Of a DNA stretch of 64,000 bases, positions 52,563-61,715 are shown piece after piece. Source of the DNA: Pseudolysinimonas yzui (GTDB lineage: Bacteria; Actinomycetota; Actinomycetes; Actinomycetales; Microbacteriaceae); the NCBI RefSeq assembly GCF_014653215.1, contig NZ_BNAI01000002.1:496001-560000 (forward strand), written 5' to 3'. Every line of letters starts with the position of its first letter. Position 1 is the stretch's first letter. Made by a program: the position numbers and the translations under genes. Under the pieces are notes generated by a model. The model searched no databases. It was not told where the DNA came from and was given only the letters and a program-made list of their open reading frames with translations.

Positions 52563-53735
52563 TCAGAGGCCGATCGTGCGATCGATGAACCGGTTCGTCA
52601 CGACATCGTCGGGCACGACGCCTTTCGGGACGTCGACGCCGGCGCGCTTCCACGCGGGGACGGCGATCTCGAAGAGGTCGCGCAGGCGACCCAGCTCGAT
52701 GTCGCCGATGGCGGCGTTTCCGCCGTTTCCGACGATGTCCTCCGCGTGCAGCAGCTCGAGAGCGGCGGCGGCCAGGGCGGCGCCGTACTCGACGTCGCCG
52801 AGCCGGGCCGACAGCTCCACCACGAGCGCGGTCGTCTCGTCGGGATCGTCGAGGTAGTCGACGAGCGCCTGTTGCAGCACCGGGACGAGCACGGCGAGGC
52901 ACTCCGGGTAGCGCACGAGCGACTGCGGGCGCGCCGACAGCACCCCGGCGTCGCGTTCGTACCCGGCGTCGTCGATCAGCTGCCAGGCGAGCGACTCGGG
53001 TGACTCGGTGAGCTGCTCGAAGCGGTAGGGGTCGGTGAGGAGGTCGCCCGTCTGCGCGGGAACCCCGTCCGCGTCGATGAGGCCCTGGATGCTGGGGGGC
53101 GGGTCGGTCAGGATCTGCTCGGGAGTCAGGAACTGGGCGCCCACCGCGTAGTCGCTGAACGGGTCGCCCGGCGTCGTGACGAACGGCAGCAGCGCCGTGC
53201 CGTCGGGAGTCGCCTGACCGCCGATCGCCTGCACCGTCGGGATGCCCGGGTGCACGCGCACATCCCAGTAGGCGATCCGCGGGTCACGCAGCAGCGGGGC
53301 GAAGACGCCCACGGTGGGGTAGCGCCGGGCGTCGAGGATCGCGATGTCGGTGTCGACGGCGCCGAGCAGGATGCTCGGGTCGTCATGCAGTTCGACGTTC
53401 GCGCTCACCCCGTCGTCGGGGTCGCCGAGCAGGATCGTCAGCTGCGATCCCGACTCCTCGCCGTCGATGAGCAGCGGAGCGCTCACCGAGTTCACCCCGA
53501 TGCGGATCTGGTCGGGGTCGAGCAGCCCGTAGAGGAAGCCCCACTCGACGCGGGGCATGTCGTCGGTCTGGATGCGGATGTCGGCCGGGCAGCCGTCGCG
53601 CGTCAGCCCGACGCCGCTCGCCGCGCTGGTCGAGCACGCGGTCAGCGGCAGGGCGAAGCCGACGACGGCGACCGCCGCGATCCGGCGTACCGTCGGCCGA
53701 CGTGCCCCTTTTCGACGGGCAGAGTCGCGTCGCAT
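52563..53735 (-). CDS. Orphan solute-binding lipoprotein (NMT1/nitrate-taurine-like)
   Basis: A 390-residue exported protein. The N terminus is very basic, with a hydrophobic core and the lipobox LTAC at about residue 34. The mature part resembles type II binding proteins of the NMT1/SsuA group: PRVEWGFLYGLLDPDQIRIGV, VDTDIAILDARRYPTVGVFAPLL and DVRVHPGIPTVQAIGG. No permease or ATPase is nearby. It lies between the nitrate and molybdenum-cofactor genes and is divergent from moaA, so it may serve a nitrogen or molybdenum-linked uptake system encoded elsewhere. The family call is tentative. GGGAGG precedes its ATG. Confidence 0.6.
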   Translation of the reverse strand: MRRDSARRKGARRPTVRRIAAVAVVGFALPLTACSTSAASGVGLTRDGCPADIRIQTDDMPRVEWGFLYGLLDPDQIRIGVNSVSAPLLIDGEESGSQLTILLGDPDDGVSANVELHDDPSILLGAVDTDIAILDARRYPTVGVFAPLLRDPRIAYWDVRVHPGIPTVQAIGGQATPDGTALLPFVTTPGDPFSDYAVGAQFLTPEQILTDPPPSIQGLIDADGVPAQTGDLLTDPYRFEQLTESPESLAWQLIDDAGYERDAGVLSARPQSLVRYPECLAVLVPVLQQALVDYLDDPDETTALVVELSARLGDVEYGAALAAAALELLHAEDIVGNGGNAAIGDIELGRLRDLFEIAVPAWKRAGVDVPKGVVPDDVVTNRFIDRTIGL

Positions 53736-53797
53736 CCGACCTCCCTGTTAGTGACAGTCAACCTCACCTTGACCGGCGAGGGCGATTATCCGCGCCG

Positions 53798-53803
53798 TAG
53801 GCT
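53798..53803 (+). promoter_or_regulatory. -10 element of a leaderless moaA transcript
   Basis: TAGGCT ends six bases before the moaA ATG (53810), so transcription should start at or next to the start codon. No ribosome site fits in the space. This makes a Mo-cofactor riboswitch upstream of moaA impossible here. Confidence 0.55.
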
Positions 53804-53809
53804 GGGGGG

Positions 53810-54877
53810 ATGCCCCCTGTCGCCCTCGGCATCCCGGCGTTCCGCCGTGATCCCGCTGCCGCGCCGTCGACCGAGGGGCGTCCGCACACCGCCGACCTGA
53901 TCGACCGGTTCGGACGCGTGGCTCGCGACCTGCGGGTGTCGATCACCTCGGCGTGCTCGCTGCGGTGCACCTACTGCATGCCGGCCGAGGGGCTGCCCGT
54001 CATCCCGTCGCGGGACCTGCTGTCGGCCGACGAGATCGGTCGGCTGGTCGGCATCGCGGTGCACGATCTCGGGGTGCGCGAGGTGCGATTCACCGGCGGC
54101 GAGCCGCTCACCCGCCCCGACCTGGTCGACCTCATCCGGGCTTCGTCGGACATCGCCCCCGGCATCCCGCTGGCGATGACCACCAACGGCATCGGCCTCG
54201 ACCGCAAGGCCGCGGCGCTCGCCGAGGCGGGGCTGACCCGCATCAACGTGTCGCTCGACACCATCGACCGCGAGCACTTCGCCGCCGTCACCCGGCGCGA
54301 CCGGCTGCCCGCCGTGCTGCGCGGACTCGACGCGGCTCGCGCCGCCGGGCTGGGTCCGATCAAGATCAACGCCGTCGCGCTGCGCGAAACCCTGGCGGAT
54401 GCCGGCGACCTCCTCGCCTGGGCGCTCGACCACGACGTGCGGCTGCGGTTCATCGAGCAGATGCCGCTGGATGCCGACGAGACCTGGCGGCGCGAGAACC
54501 TGGTCTCGGCACAGGAGCTGCTCGACGAACTGGGCCGCCGATTCACGCTGACGCCCGCCGGCCGCGACGACCCGTCCGCTCCGGCGGAAGACTGGTTCGT
54601 CGACGGCGGCCCCGCGACCGTCGGCATCATCGCCTCGGTGACCCGCTCGTTCTGCGAAGCCTGCGACCGCACCCGGCTCACCGCCGAGGGCACGGTGCGG
54701 TCCTGCCTGTTCGGCGACGACGAGACCGACCTGCGCGCCCTGCTGCGCGGCGGAGCGACGGATGCCGAGATCGCCGAGCGCTGGCGCGGTGCGATGTGGA
54801 ACAAGCAGGCCGGGCACGGCATCGACGCCGACGACTTCATCCGGCCCGTGCGCTCGATGGGCGCGATCGGTGGCTGA
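53810..54877 (+). CDS. moaA: GTP 3',8-cyclase
   Basis: A 355-residue radical-SAM enzyme for the first step of molybdenum cofactor synthesis. The SAM cluster motif is [23 protein letters not shown] is the SAM-binding strand, and the C-terminal cluster is [18 protein letters not shown]. It has a 30-residue extension before the domain ([14 protein letters not shown]). The ATG lies directly at the promoter. The C-terminal GG typical of MoaA is seen as MGAIGG. It overlaps moaD by eight bases. Confidence 0.95.
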   Translation: MPPVALGIPAFRRDPAAAPSTEGRPHTADLIDRFGRVARDLRVSITSACSLRCTYCMPAEGLPVIPSRDLLSADEIGRLVGIAVHDLGVREVRFTGGEPLTRPDLVDLIRASSDIAPGIPLAMTTNGIGLDRKAAALAEAGLTRINVSLDTIDREHFAAVTRRDRLPAVLRGLDAARAAGLGPIKINAVALRETLADAGDLLAWALDHDVRLRFIEQMPLDADETWRRENLVSAQELLDELGRRFTLTPAGRDDPSAPAEDWFVDGGPATVGIIASVTRSFCEACDRTRLTAEGTVRSCLFGDDETDLRALLRGGATDAEIAERWRGAMWNKQAGHGIDADDFIRPVRSMGAIGG

Positions 54878-55106
54878 CGTGCTCGTGCGGTACTTCGCCG
54901 CCGCGGTCGATGCCGCCGGCCGCGAAGAAGAACGGCTCACGGCATCCACCGTCGGCGAGCTGCGCGACACCCTCCTCGCGAGTTACCCCGCCATGGCGGC
55001 CGTGCTCGAGCGCGGTTCGTTCCTCGTCGACGGCGTCGTCACGCGCGACCCCGCCCGCACCCTCGGCGCCCGCGTCGACGTGCTGCCGCCCTTCTCCGGC
55101 GGCTGA
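54870..55106 (+). CDS. moaD: Molybdopterin synthase small subunit
   Basis: A 78-residue ubiquitin-fold protein that starts at GTG inside the end of moaA. It has [14 protein letters not shown] at the start, TVGELRDTL and the C-terminal DVLPPFSGG; the Gly-Gly end is adenylated and made into a thiocarboxylate by the MoeB protein at 57756. It gives sulfur to precursor Z together with MoaE. Confidence 0.9.
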   Translation: MADVLVRYFAAAVDAAGREEERLTASTVGELRDTLLASYPAMAAVLERGSFLVDGVVTRDPARTLGARVDVLPPFSGG

Positions 55107-55115
55107 ACCCGCCGA

Positions 55116-55178
55116 CATCCCGCGTTTTGCGTCGGCGTCCGCGTTGTGATTGCGGGGGCGGGACGCAAAACGCGGATG
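55116..55178. terminator. Large palindrome between convergent moaD and moaE
   Basis: Perfect 13-base arms, CGCGTTTTGCGTC (55121-55133) and GACGCAAAACGCG (55162-55174), extend outward as CATC/GATG with one bulged base. The loop is 28 bases. It fills the whole gap between two gene ends and reads as a T- or A-containing hairpin from both sides, so it can end both transcripts. Confidence 0.65.
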
Positions 55179-55192
55179 CCGGCGCCGCGGGG

Positions 55193-55598
55193 CTAGAGGC
55201 CGACCCACTCCGACGGGCCGTCGGCGAGGTGCTGGCGCTTCCAGATGGGCACGCGCTGCTTGATCTCGCCGACGAGTTTCGCGCACGCGGCGAAGGCTTC
55301 GGCGCGATGCGGGGCGGCGACGACGGCGACGAGGGCGACATCCCCGATCTCGAGGTGGCCGATGCGGTGCGCCGCGGCGACCCGCAGACCGGCCGCCGTA
55401 GCGACCTCGGCGCAGACGTCGGCGAGGAAGCGCTCCGCGTCGGGGTGGGCCTGGTAGTCGAGACTCGACACTCCCGCGCCGTGGTCGTGGTCGCGGATGA
55501 CGCCCTCGAACACGACGAGCGCGCCGTCGGCATCCGTCAGTACCTGCTGCTCGAGCCAGGCGCGGTCGATCGGGGTGTCGACGATGAGGGCGACGGGC

Positions 55599-55606
<8 letters not shown>
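55193..55606 (-). CDS. moaE: Molybdopterin synthase catalytic subunit
   Basis: A 137-residue protein that puts two sulfurs into cyclic pyranopterin. FEGVIRDHDHGAGVSSLDYQAHP carries the pterin-binding Arg and His, AHRIGHLEIGDVALVAVVAAPHR the core, and IWKRQHLADG the catalytic Lys region near the C terminus. ATG 55606 is chosen; a GTG two codons upstream is possible. It overlaps moaCB by eight bases and is last in a minus-strand moe/moa operon. Confidence 0.92.
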
Positions 55607-56551
<945 letters not shown>

Positions 56552-56555
<4 letters not shown>

Positions 56556-57742
56556 AGCTCCCAGGTTTCCACAGTCGCGCCCGCGGGGAGTTCGGTGACG
56601 TCTTCCGGGATGTCGAGCAGCACGTCGGCGGCGGCCAGAGCGGCGACCAGATGCGACGACGGGCCGCCGAGGGTTGCGACGCGGCCGGCCGGCAGCGCCC
56701 GCCCGCGCAGGAACTGCCGCTTGCCGGGCGGCGAGCTGAGGGGCGTGTCGAGGATGCGCGGCGCGCGCATCCTCGGGGGCAGCCCCGCGATCTCCCGCAG
56801 CACCGGCTCCACGAACAGCAGGAACGAGAGCTGACTCGACACCGGGTTGCCCGGGAAGCAGACGACGGGAACGCCGCGGTAGACCGCGGTCGCCTGCGGC
56901 CCGCCCGGCTGCATCGCGAGCACGTCGACGTGCGCGCCGAGCGGCTCGAGGGTTTCGCGCACCACCTCGTACTCACCCTGCGAGATGCCGCCGCTCGTGA
57001 GAATCAGTTCTGCTCCGCCATCGACCGAGCTGTCGAGAAGCAGGCGGAAGAACTCGGCCTGGTCGCCCACCCGGGCCGTGCTGACCAGTTCGGCGCCGGC
57101 GGCTTCGACCGCGGCGGCGAGCGCGGTGCTGTTCGAGTCGAAGATCTGCCCCGGCCCGAGAGCGTCGCCGAGATCGACGAGTTCGCTGCCGGTGCTGATG
57201 ACGTCGACCCGGACCCGGGCCTCGACCTCGACCTCGGCGATGCCCGACGCCGCGAGGGCGCCGAGGTGGCGCGACGCGAGTCGCGTCCCGGCGGGAACGA
57301 TGACGTCGCCTGCCGCCAGATCCGACCCCACGTCGCGCACATACTCGCCGGAGACGCGGGGCGCGCGGATGCTGACGAGGGAGCCGCTCACGGTCGTGTC
57401 CTCGACCGGCACCACGGCATCCGCCCCGGTCGGCAACGGCGCGCCGGTCATGATGCGCACGGCGGTGCCGGGAGCGAGCGGGGCAGGCTCACCGGGCGCC
57501 GCCGCGATCTCGCCGACCAGCGGGAGGTCGACGGGGGCACCGGCCACCTCCGCGGCGCGAACGGCGAATCCGTCCATCTGCGAGTTGCGGAACGGCGGCA
57601 GCGGGATCGGGGTGACGATGTCGACCGCCGTCACCCGCCCCAGCCCCGCGTGCAGCGGAACCGTTTCGGCATCCCGGGTGCGTAGCGGCGCGAGCAGCGC
57701 CCGCACGCGTTCCTCGTGCTCGGCGACCGGGGTGCGGGCCAT
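56552..57742 (-). CDS. moeA: Molybdopterin molybdenumtransferase
   Basis: A 396-residue enzyme that inserts molybdate into adenylated molybdopterin. Typical blocks are PLPPFRNSQMDGFAVRAAEV, GTAVRIMTGAPLPTGADAVVPVEDT, ILTSGGISQGEYEVV and CFPGNPVSSQLSFLLFV. It starts at ATG 57742 with no strong ribosome site and follows moeB by 13 bases. Its stop overlaps the moaCB start. Confidence 0.94.
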
Positions 57743-57755
57743 CAGGACCGAACCA

Positions 57756-58850
57756 TCAGTAGCGCGCCAACCCAGGGTCGGCCTTCGCGGCGTAGGCGTC
57801 GATGCCGCCGGTGAGGTGCCGGGCGTGGGCGAACCCGTTCTGCTCGAGGTATTCGAGCACCCGCGCGCTGCGCACGCCGTGGTGGCAGTAGACGACCATC
57901 TCGACGTCGGAGTCGAGTTCGCCGATGCGTTCCGGGATGTGACTCATCGGGATGAACACCGACCCGGGGATCTGCACCAGTTCGGCCTCCCACGGCTCGC
58001 GGATGTCGAGCAGCACCGGCGGCGTCGGCCCGGCGAGGGCGTCGTGCAGGGCTTCGGGGGTGATGGTGCGGGTGGGGGCGTCCACGGGTGGCGCGGTCCT
58101 CTCCTCGAGCGACCCGGGGCGCGGAGCCTCGGGGTCGCGGCGGTATTCGATCTCGCGGGTGCGGCCGGTGAGCGCGTCGTAGGCGGCGACCCGGCCGAGC
58201 AGCGGTTCGCCGACTCCGGTGAGCAGCTTGAGCACCTCGGTGGCCATCATCCCCCCGATGACTCCGCAGACGCTGGGCAGCACCCCGACGACGTCGCAGG
58301 TGTCGCCCTCATCGGTTTCGTCTTCTGGGAAGAGGTCGCGGTAGTCCACCCCCTTCTCGTCCCACGCGACGCCGACCTGGCCGGCGTAGGCGAGCGCCGA
58401 CCCCCACACCAGCGGGATGCCGCGGATCGTCGCGGTGTCGTTGGCGAGATAGCGGGTGGCCGGGTTGTCGGTCGCGTCGACGAGCACGTCGACGTCGAGC
58501 AGAAGGTCGAACGTCATCCCAGGTTCGAAGCGCTGCGCGAGCGCGCGGATCTCGGCGTCGGGGGCGAGGCGCCGGAGGCTGTCGGCTGCCGATTCGGCCT
58601 TGTTGCGACCGAGGTCGCCGGCCGTGTGCAGCGTCTGACGGTGCAGGTTCGACTCGGCGACGGTGTCGTCGTCGACGATCGTCAGGATGCCGACCCCCGC
58701 CGCCGCGAGCAGCGGCAAAACCGCGCTGCCGAGGCCGCCCGCCCCGATCACGAGCACTTGCGCGCCCGCGAGGGCTGCCTGGCCGTCGGAGCCGAAGCCC
58801 GCGAGGATCCGCTGGCGCGCGAAGCGCGGCGACGCGGGATCGAGGGACAT
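57756..58850 (-). CDS. moeB: Adenylyltransferase/sulfurtransferase MoeZ/MoeB with rhodanese domain
   Basis: A 364-residue two-domain protein. Residues 1-240 are the ThiF/MoeB adenylating fold: VLVIGAGGLGSAVLPLLAAAGVG, the RQTLHTAGDLGRNKAESA Arg-finger area and GVLPSVCGVIGGMMATEVLKLL. Residues 255-364 are rhodanese with the active-site loop VVYCHHGVRSARVLEYL. It activates the C terminus of MoaD and transfers sulfur to it. It heads the minus-strand moeB-moeA-moaCB-moaE operon. Confidence 0.92.
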   Translation of the reverse strand: MSLDPASPRFARQRILAGFGSDGQAALAGAQVLVIGAGGLGSAVLPLLAAAGVGILTIVDDDTVAESNLHRQTLHTAGDLGRNKAESAADSLRRLAPDAEIRALAQRFEPGMTFDLLLDVDVLVDATDNPATRYLANDTATIRGIPLVWGSALAYAGQVGVAWDEKGVDYRDLFPEDETDEGDTCDVVGVLPSVCGVIGGMMATEVLKLLTGVGEPLLGRVAAYDALTGRTREIEYRRDPEAPRPGSLEERTAPPVDAPTRTITPEALHDALAGPTPPVLLDIREPWEAELVQIPGSVFIPMSHIPERIGELDSDVEMVVYCHHGVRSARVLEYLEQNGFAHARHLTGGIDAYAAKADPGLARY

Positions 58851-58896
58851 GTCTCGATTCTTTCAGGCGGACCCCGGCGCAGCTGTCGGGTGGGCC

Positions 58897-58984
58897 TCGA
58901 CCAAATCAAGGAGATCCGGCCGTGGACGGGTCCGGAGCCGTGGTGGAGGGACGCAGCGTCCACGCATTTCCTTGATTTGGTCGA
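58897..58984. repeat. 88-base inverted-repeat element, MITE/REP-like
   Basis: Perfect 16-base ends, TCGACCAAATCAAGGA (58897-58912) and TCCTTGATTTGGTCGA (58969-58984), enclose a second pair of arms, CGTGGACG (58921-58928) and CGTCCACG (58957-58964). It sits between divergent genes, so a terminator role is unlikely. The regular two-arm build suggests a small non-coding repeat element of the REP or MITE type. Confidence 0.65.
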
Positions 58985-59012
58985 ACCCTCGTGCATGACC
59001 TTCCCCCAGTGA

Positions 59013-59026
59013 CCCGCACATGCGGG
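59013..59026. promoter_or_regulatory. Palindromic operator candidate before the HTH-TOBE gene
   Basis: CCCGCA-ca-TGCGGG is a perfect 14-base dyad directly followed by TAATCT (59027-59032), a good -10. A protein bound here would cover the promoter. The gene behind it encodes a DNA-binding molybdate-sensor-like protein, so autoregulation and control of modABC is likely. Confidence 0.5.
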
Positions 59027-59064
59027 TAATCTGACGGCTTGAGTACGCATTTGCGGAGGCGGGG

Positions 59065-59475
59065 ATGAACGAGTTCACGGTGAAAGAAGCAGCTGCGCTG
59101 CTCGGGGTGAGCGACGACACCGTGCGGCGCTGGGGGGATGCCGGGAAGCTGCGCATCCGCAAGGCCGACAGCGGCCGCCAGGTGATCGCGGGGCGCGACC
59201 TCCTGCCGCTCCTGCGCGAGCCGGAGGCGGCATCCGCTCTCGCCGCGGCGTTCCCGCTGGCGAAGGCGAGTGCCCGCAACCGCCTCACCGGCATCGTCAC
59301 CGAAGTCGTGAAGGACGGGGTGATGGCGCAGGTGGCGATCCAGGCGGGTCCGTTCCGGGTGGTGTCGCTCATGTCGCGCGAGGCGGCTGACGACCTGGGG
59401 CTCGAACCCGGGATGCTCGCCGTCGCGAGCGCGAAGGCGACCGTCGTGAGCGTCGAGACCCCGGCGGAGGGCTGA
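59065..59475 (+). CDS. HTH-TOBE molybdate-responsive regulator
   Basis: A 136-residue protein. Residues 1-55 form an excisionase/MerR-like helix-turn-helix (FTVKEAAALLGVSDDTVRRWGDAGKL). Residues 68-132 form a TOBE/Mop domain (SARNRLTGIVTEVVKDGVMAQVAIQAGPFRVVSLMS), which binds molybdate. It is much smaller than ModE but has the same two functions, DNA binding and oxyanion sensing. It is followed after two bases by modA and probably controls uptake. The start ATG has GGAGG close upstream. Confidence 0.85.
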   Translation: MNEFTVKEAAALLGVSDDTVRRWGDAGKLRIRKADSGRQVIAGRDLLPLLREPEAASALAAAFPLAKASARNRLTGIVTEVVKDGVMAQVAIQAGPFRVVSLMSREAADDLGLEPGMLAVASAKATVVSVETPAEG

Positions 59476-59477
59476 GG

Positions 59478-60212
59478 GTGCTGCGCCTGATCGCCGTCGC
59501 GGCGGGCGTCGTCGTGCTCGCCGGATGCGCCGCCCCCCAGACCAGCACCGTGACGGTGCTCGCCGCGGCATCCCTCACGGACGCCCTCGACGAGGCATCC
59601 GCCGCGTACCGGGCCGAGCACCCCGACGTCGAGATCGTCGTCGGCTACGGCGGCAGTTCGGCGCTCGCCGAGCAGATCGTGTCGGGCGCCCCGGCCGACG
59701 TCTTCTTCGCGGCGAACGAGGCGACGATGCAGACCGTCGTCGACGCCTCGCTCGCGGTCGACCCGGAGGTGCTGCTGACCAACACCCTCGAGCTCGTCGT
59801 GCCCGCCGGCAACCCGGGGGAGGTCCGCGGGCTCGCCGACCTCGCCGACCCTCAGCTGGTGGTCGCCCTGTGCGACCCGTCGGTGCCGTGCGGTGCGGCC
59901 GCGGTGCAGCTGCTCGACCTCGCCGGGGTGACCGCGTCGGTCGACACCTATGAGGATGACGTGCGGGCGGCGCTCACCAAGGTCGCGCTCGGCGAGGTGG
60001 ATGCGGCCCTCGTCTACCGCACCGATGTCGCCGCCGCCGGTGACGCGGTCGAGGGCATCGAGATCCCCGAGGCGGCGAGCGTCGTGAACCGGTACCCCGT
60101 GGCTCTGCTGGCGGATGCCGCTGACCCCGCCGCGGCGCAGGAGTTCCTCGACTTCCTGCGGTCGGCCGAGGGGCGGGAGGTGTTCGAGCGTGCGGGTTTC
60201 GTCGCGCCCTAA
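59478..60212 (+). CDS. modA: Molybdate-binding lipoprotein
   Basis: A 244-residue binding protein. GTG start, short hydrophobic signal and the lipobox VLAGC near residue 18. The mature protein has VLAAASLTDALDEAS, the oxyanion-binding start typical of ModA, then VGYGGSSALAEQIVSGAPADVFFAA and ALVYRTDVAAAG. It captures molybdate for ModBC. It lies two bases after the regulator and overlaps modB by 23 bases. Confidence 0.93.
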   Translation: MLRLIAVAAGVVVLAGCAAPQTSTVTVLAAASLTDALDEASAAYRAEHPDVEIVVGYGGSSALAEQIVSGAPADVFFAANEATMQTVVDASLAVDPEVLLTNTLELVVPAGNPGEVRGLADLADPQLVVALCDPSVPCGAAAVQLLDLAGVTASVDTYEDDVRAALTKVALGEVDAALVYRTDVAAAGDAVEGIEIPEAASVVNRYPVALLADAADPAAAQEFLDFLRSAEGREVFERAGFVAP

Positions 60213-61017
60213 GCACGTCGGCAGAAGCGGCCGTGCGGGCCCCGTCGTCGCCGTGCTCGCGGCGGTCGGCCTCGCGCTCCTCGTGCTGCCGCTTCTCGGG
60301 TTGCTGCTGCGCGCGCCGTGGGCGGAGCTGCCCGGGTTGCTCGCGAGCGAGGCGGTGCTGCAGGCCCTGGGACTCTCGCTCGGCACCGCCGCCGTCTCGA
60401 CCGTGCTGTGCCTGACCTTCGGCATCCCGATCGCGGTGCTGTTGTCGCACTCCGTGCACTGGGGTGTCGTGCCGCGGCGGCTGCTGCGAGCGGCCATCAC
60501 GATCCCGCTCGTGCTGCCTCCCGTCGTCGGCGGCATCGCGCTGCTGCTGCTGCTCGGGCGCCGCGGAATCGTCGGGCAGTGGCTCGCCGAGATCGGCATC
60601 ACGATCCCGTTCACGACGGGGGCGGTCGTCATCGCGCAGACCTTCGTCGCGATGCCGTTCCTGGTGTTCGCCGTCGAGGGGGCTCTGCGCTCCGCCGACC
60701 GGCGCAGCGAACTCGCGGCCGCGACGCTCGGCGCGACGCCGGGGCAGACCTTCCGGCTCGTCACCCTGCCGCTCGTCGCGCCGGGGATCGCCGCCGGGGC
60801 GGTGCTGTGCTTCACCCGGGCGTTGGGGGAGTTCGGGGCGACGATCACGTTCGCCGGCTCGTTCCCCGGCGTCACCCGCACGCTGCCGATCGCCTCGTAC
60901 CTCGCGATGAACTCCGACCCCGACACCGCGATCGCCCTCGCCCTGGTGCTGCTCGCGGTGTCGCTCGTCGTGCTGCTCGGCCTGCGCGACCGCTGGCTGC
61001 CCGGGGTTGTGAAATGA
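60190..61017 (+). CDS. modB: Molybdate ABC transporter permease
   Basis: A 275-residue permease with a basic N terminus and five to six helices. TFGIPIAVLLSHS, IPLVLPPVVGGIALLLLLGRRG and the docking loop ELAAATLGATPGQTFRLVTLPL are typical of ModB. I chose GTG 60190, inside the end of modA, with GGGAGG nine bases upstream. Later GTG codons (60253 and beyond) would remove the basic tail. It overlaps modC by ATGA. Confidence 0.9.
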   Translation: MRVSSRPKHVGRSGRAGPVVAVLAAVGLALLVLPLLGLLLRAPWAELPGLLASEAVLQALGLSLGTAAVSTVLCLTFGIPIAVLLSHSVHWGVVPRRLLRAAITIPLVLPPVVGGIALLLLLGRRGIVGQWLAEIGITIPFTTGAVVIAQTFVAMPFLVFAVEGALRSADRRSELAAATLGATPGQTFRLVTLPLVAPGIAAGAVLCFTRALGEFGATITFAGSFPGVTRTLPIASYLAMNSDPDTAIALALVLLAVSLVVLLGLRDRWLPGVVK

Positions 61018-61706
61018 CGCTCACCGTCGACGTCACCGTCTCCCGCGACGCGTTCGACGTGCGCGCGGCGTTCGAGGTGCCCGACGGCCGCGTACTCGGC
61101 ATCGTCGGGCCGAACGGCGCGGGCAAGTCGAGCCTCCTCGCGGCGATCGCCGGGCTGGTCGACGCGAGCGGGGCGATCCGCCTCGGCGAGACCGACCTCC
61201 TCGCGGTGCCGGCCCAGCGGCGCGGGATCGGTGTCGTGTTCCAGGACTTCCTGCTGTTCCCGCACCTGAGCGTGCTCGACAACGTCGCCTTCGCGGCCCG
61301 GGTGCGGGGTGGGGGCTGGACCGCGGCGCGAGCGAAAGCCGACCCGTGGCTCACCCGCTTCGACCTGACCGAGCTGGCGCAGCGGCATCCCGACGCCCTC
61401 TCGGGCGGGCAGGCGCAACGCGTCGCCGTCGCCCGCGCGCTCGCCGCCGAGCCCGCGGTGCTGCTGCTCGACGAGCCGATGGCGTCGCTCGACGTCGAGA
61501 TCCGGGATGACGTGCGCGCCGACCTGGCCCGTCACCTGCGCGAGTTCGGCGGGCCTGCGATCGTCGTCACCCACGACCGCGAGGATGCCGCCGCGCTCGC
61601 CGACGAGGTGCTCGTGCTCGAGCGGGGCCGGGTCGTGCAGCGCGGAACGCTCGCCGAACTCGCGGCCGCCCCCGCCACTCCGTGGGTCGAGCGCTTCGCC
61701 CGATAG
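61014..61706 (+). CDS. modC: Molybdate ABC transporter ATPase, short form
   Basis: A 230-residue ABC ATPase. Walker A is GPNGAGKSS, the Q loop is VFQDFLLFPH, the signature LSGGQAQRVAVARAL and Walker B VLLLDEPMASLD; VTHDREDA holds the switch His. The protein ends just after the ATPase domain, about 120 residues shorter than classical ModC, whose C-terminal TOBE/Mop domain is missing. A TOBE domain is present in the regulator gene of the same operon. It is the last gene of the mod operon. Confidence 0.92.
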   Translation: MTLTVDVTVSRDAFDVRAAFEVPDGRVLGIVGPNGAGKSSLLAAIAGLVDASGAIRLGETDLLAVPAQRRGIGVVFQDFLLFPHLSVLDNVAFAARVRGGGWTAARAKADPWLTRFDLTELAQRHPDALSGGQAQRVAVARALAAEPAVLLLDEPMASLDVEIRDDVRADLARHLREFGGPAIVVTHDREDAAALADEVLVLERGRVVQRGTLAELAAAPATPWVERFAR

Positions 61707-61715
61707 CGTGGGGTG

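Noticed and set aside
53736-53809. Molybdenum-cofactor riboswitch upstream of moaA
   Set aside because: The gap is only 74 bases and the -10 element lies directly at the start codon, which leaves no room for a structured leader.
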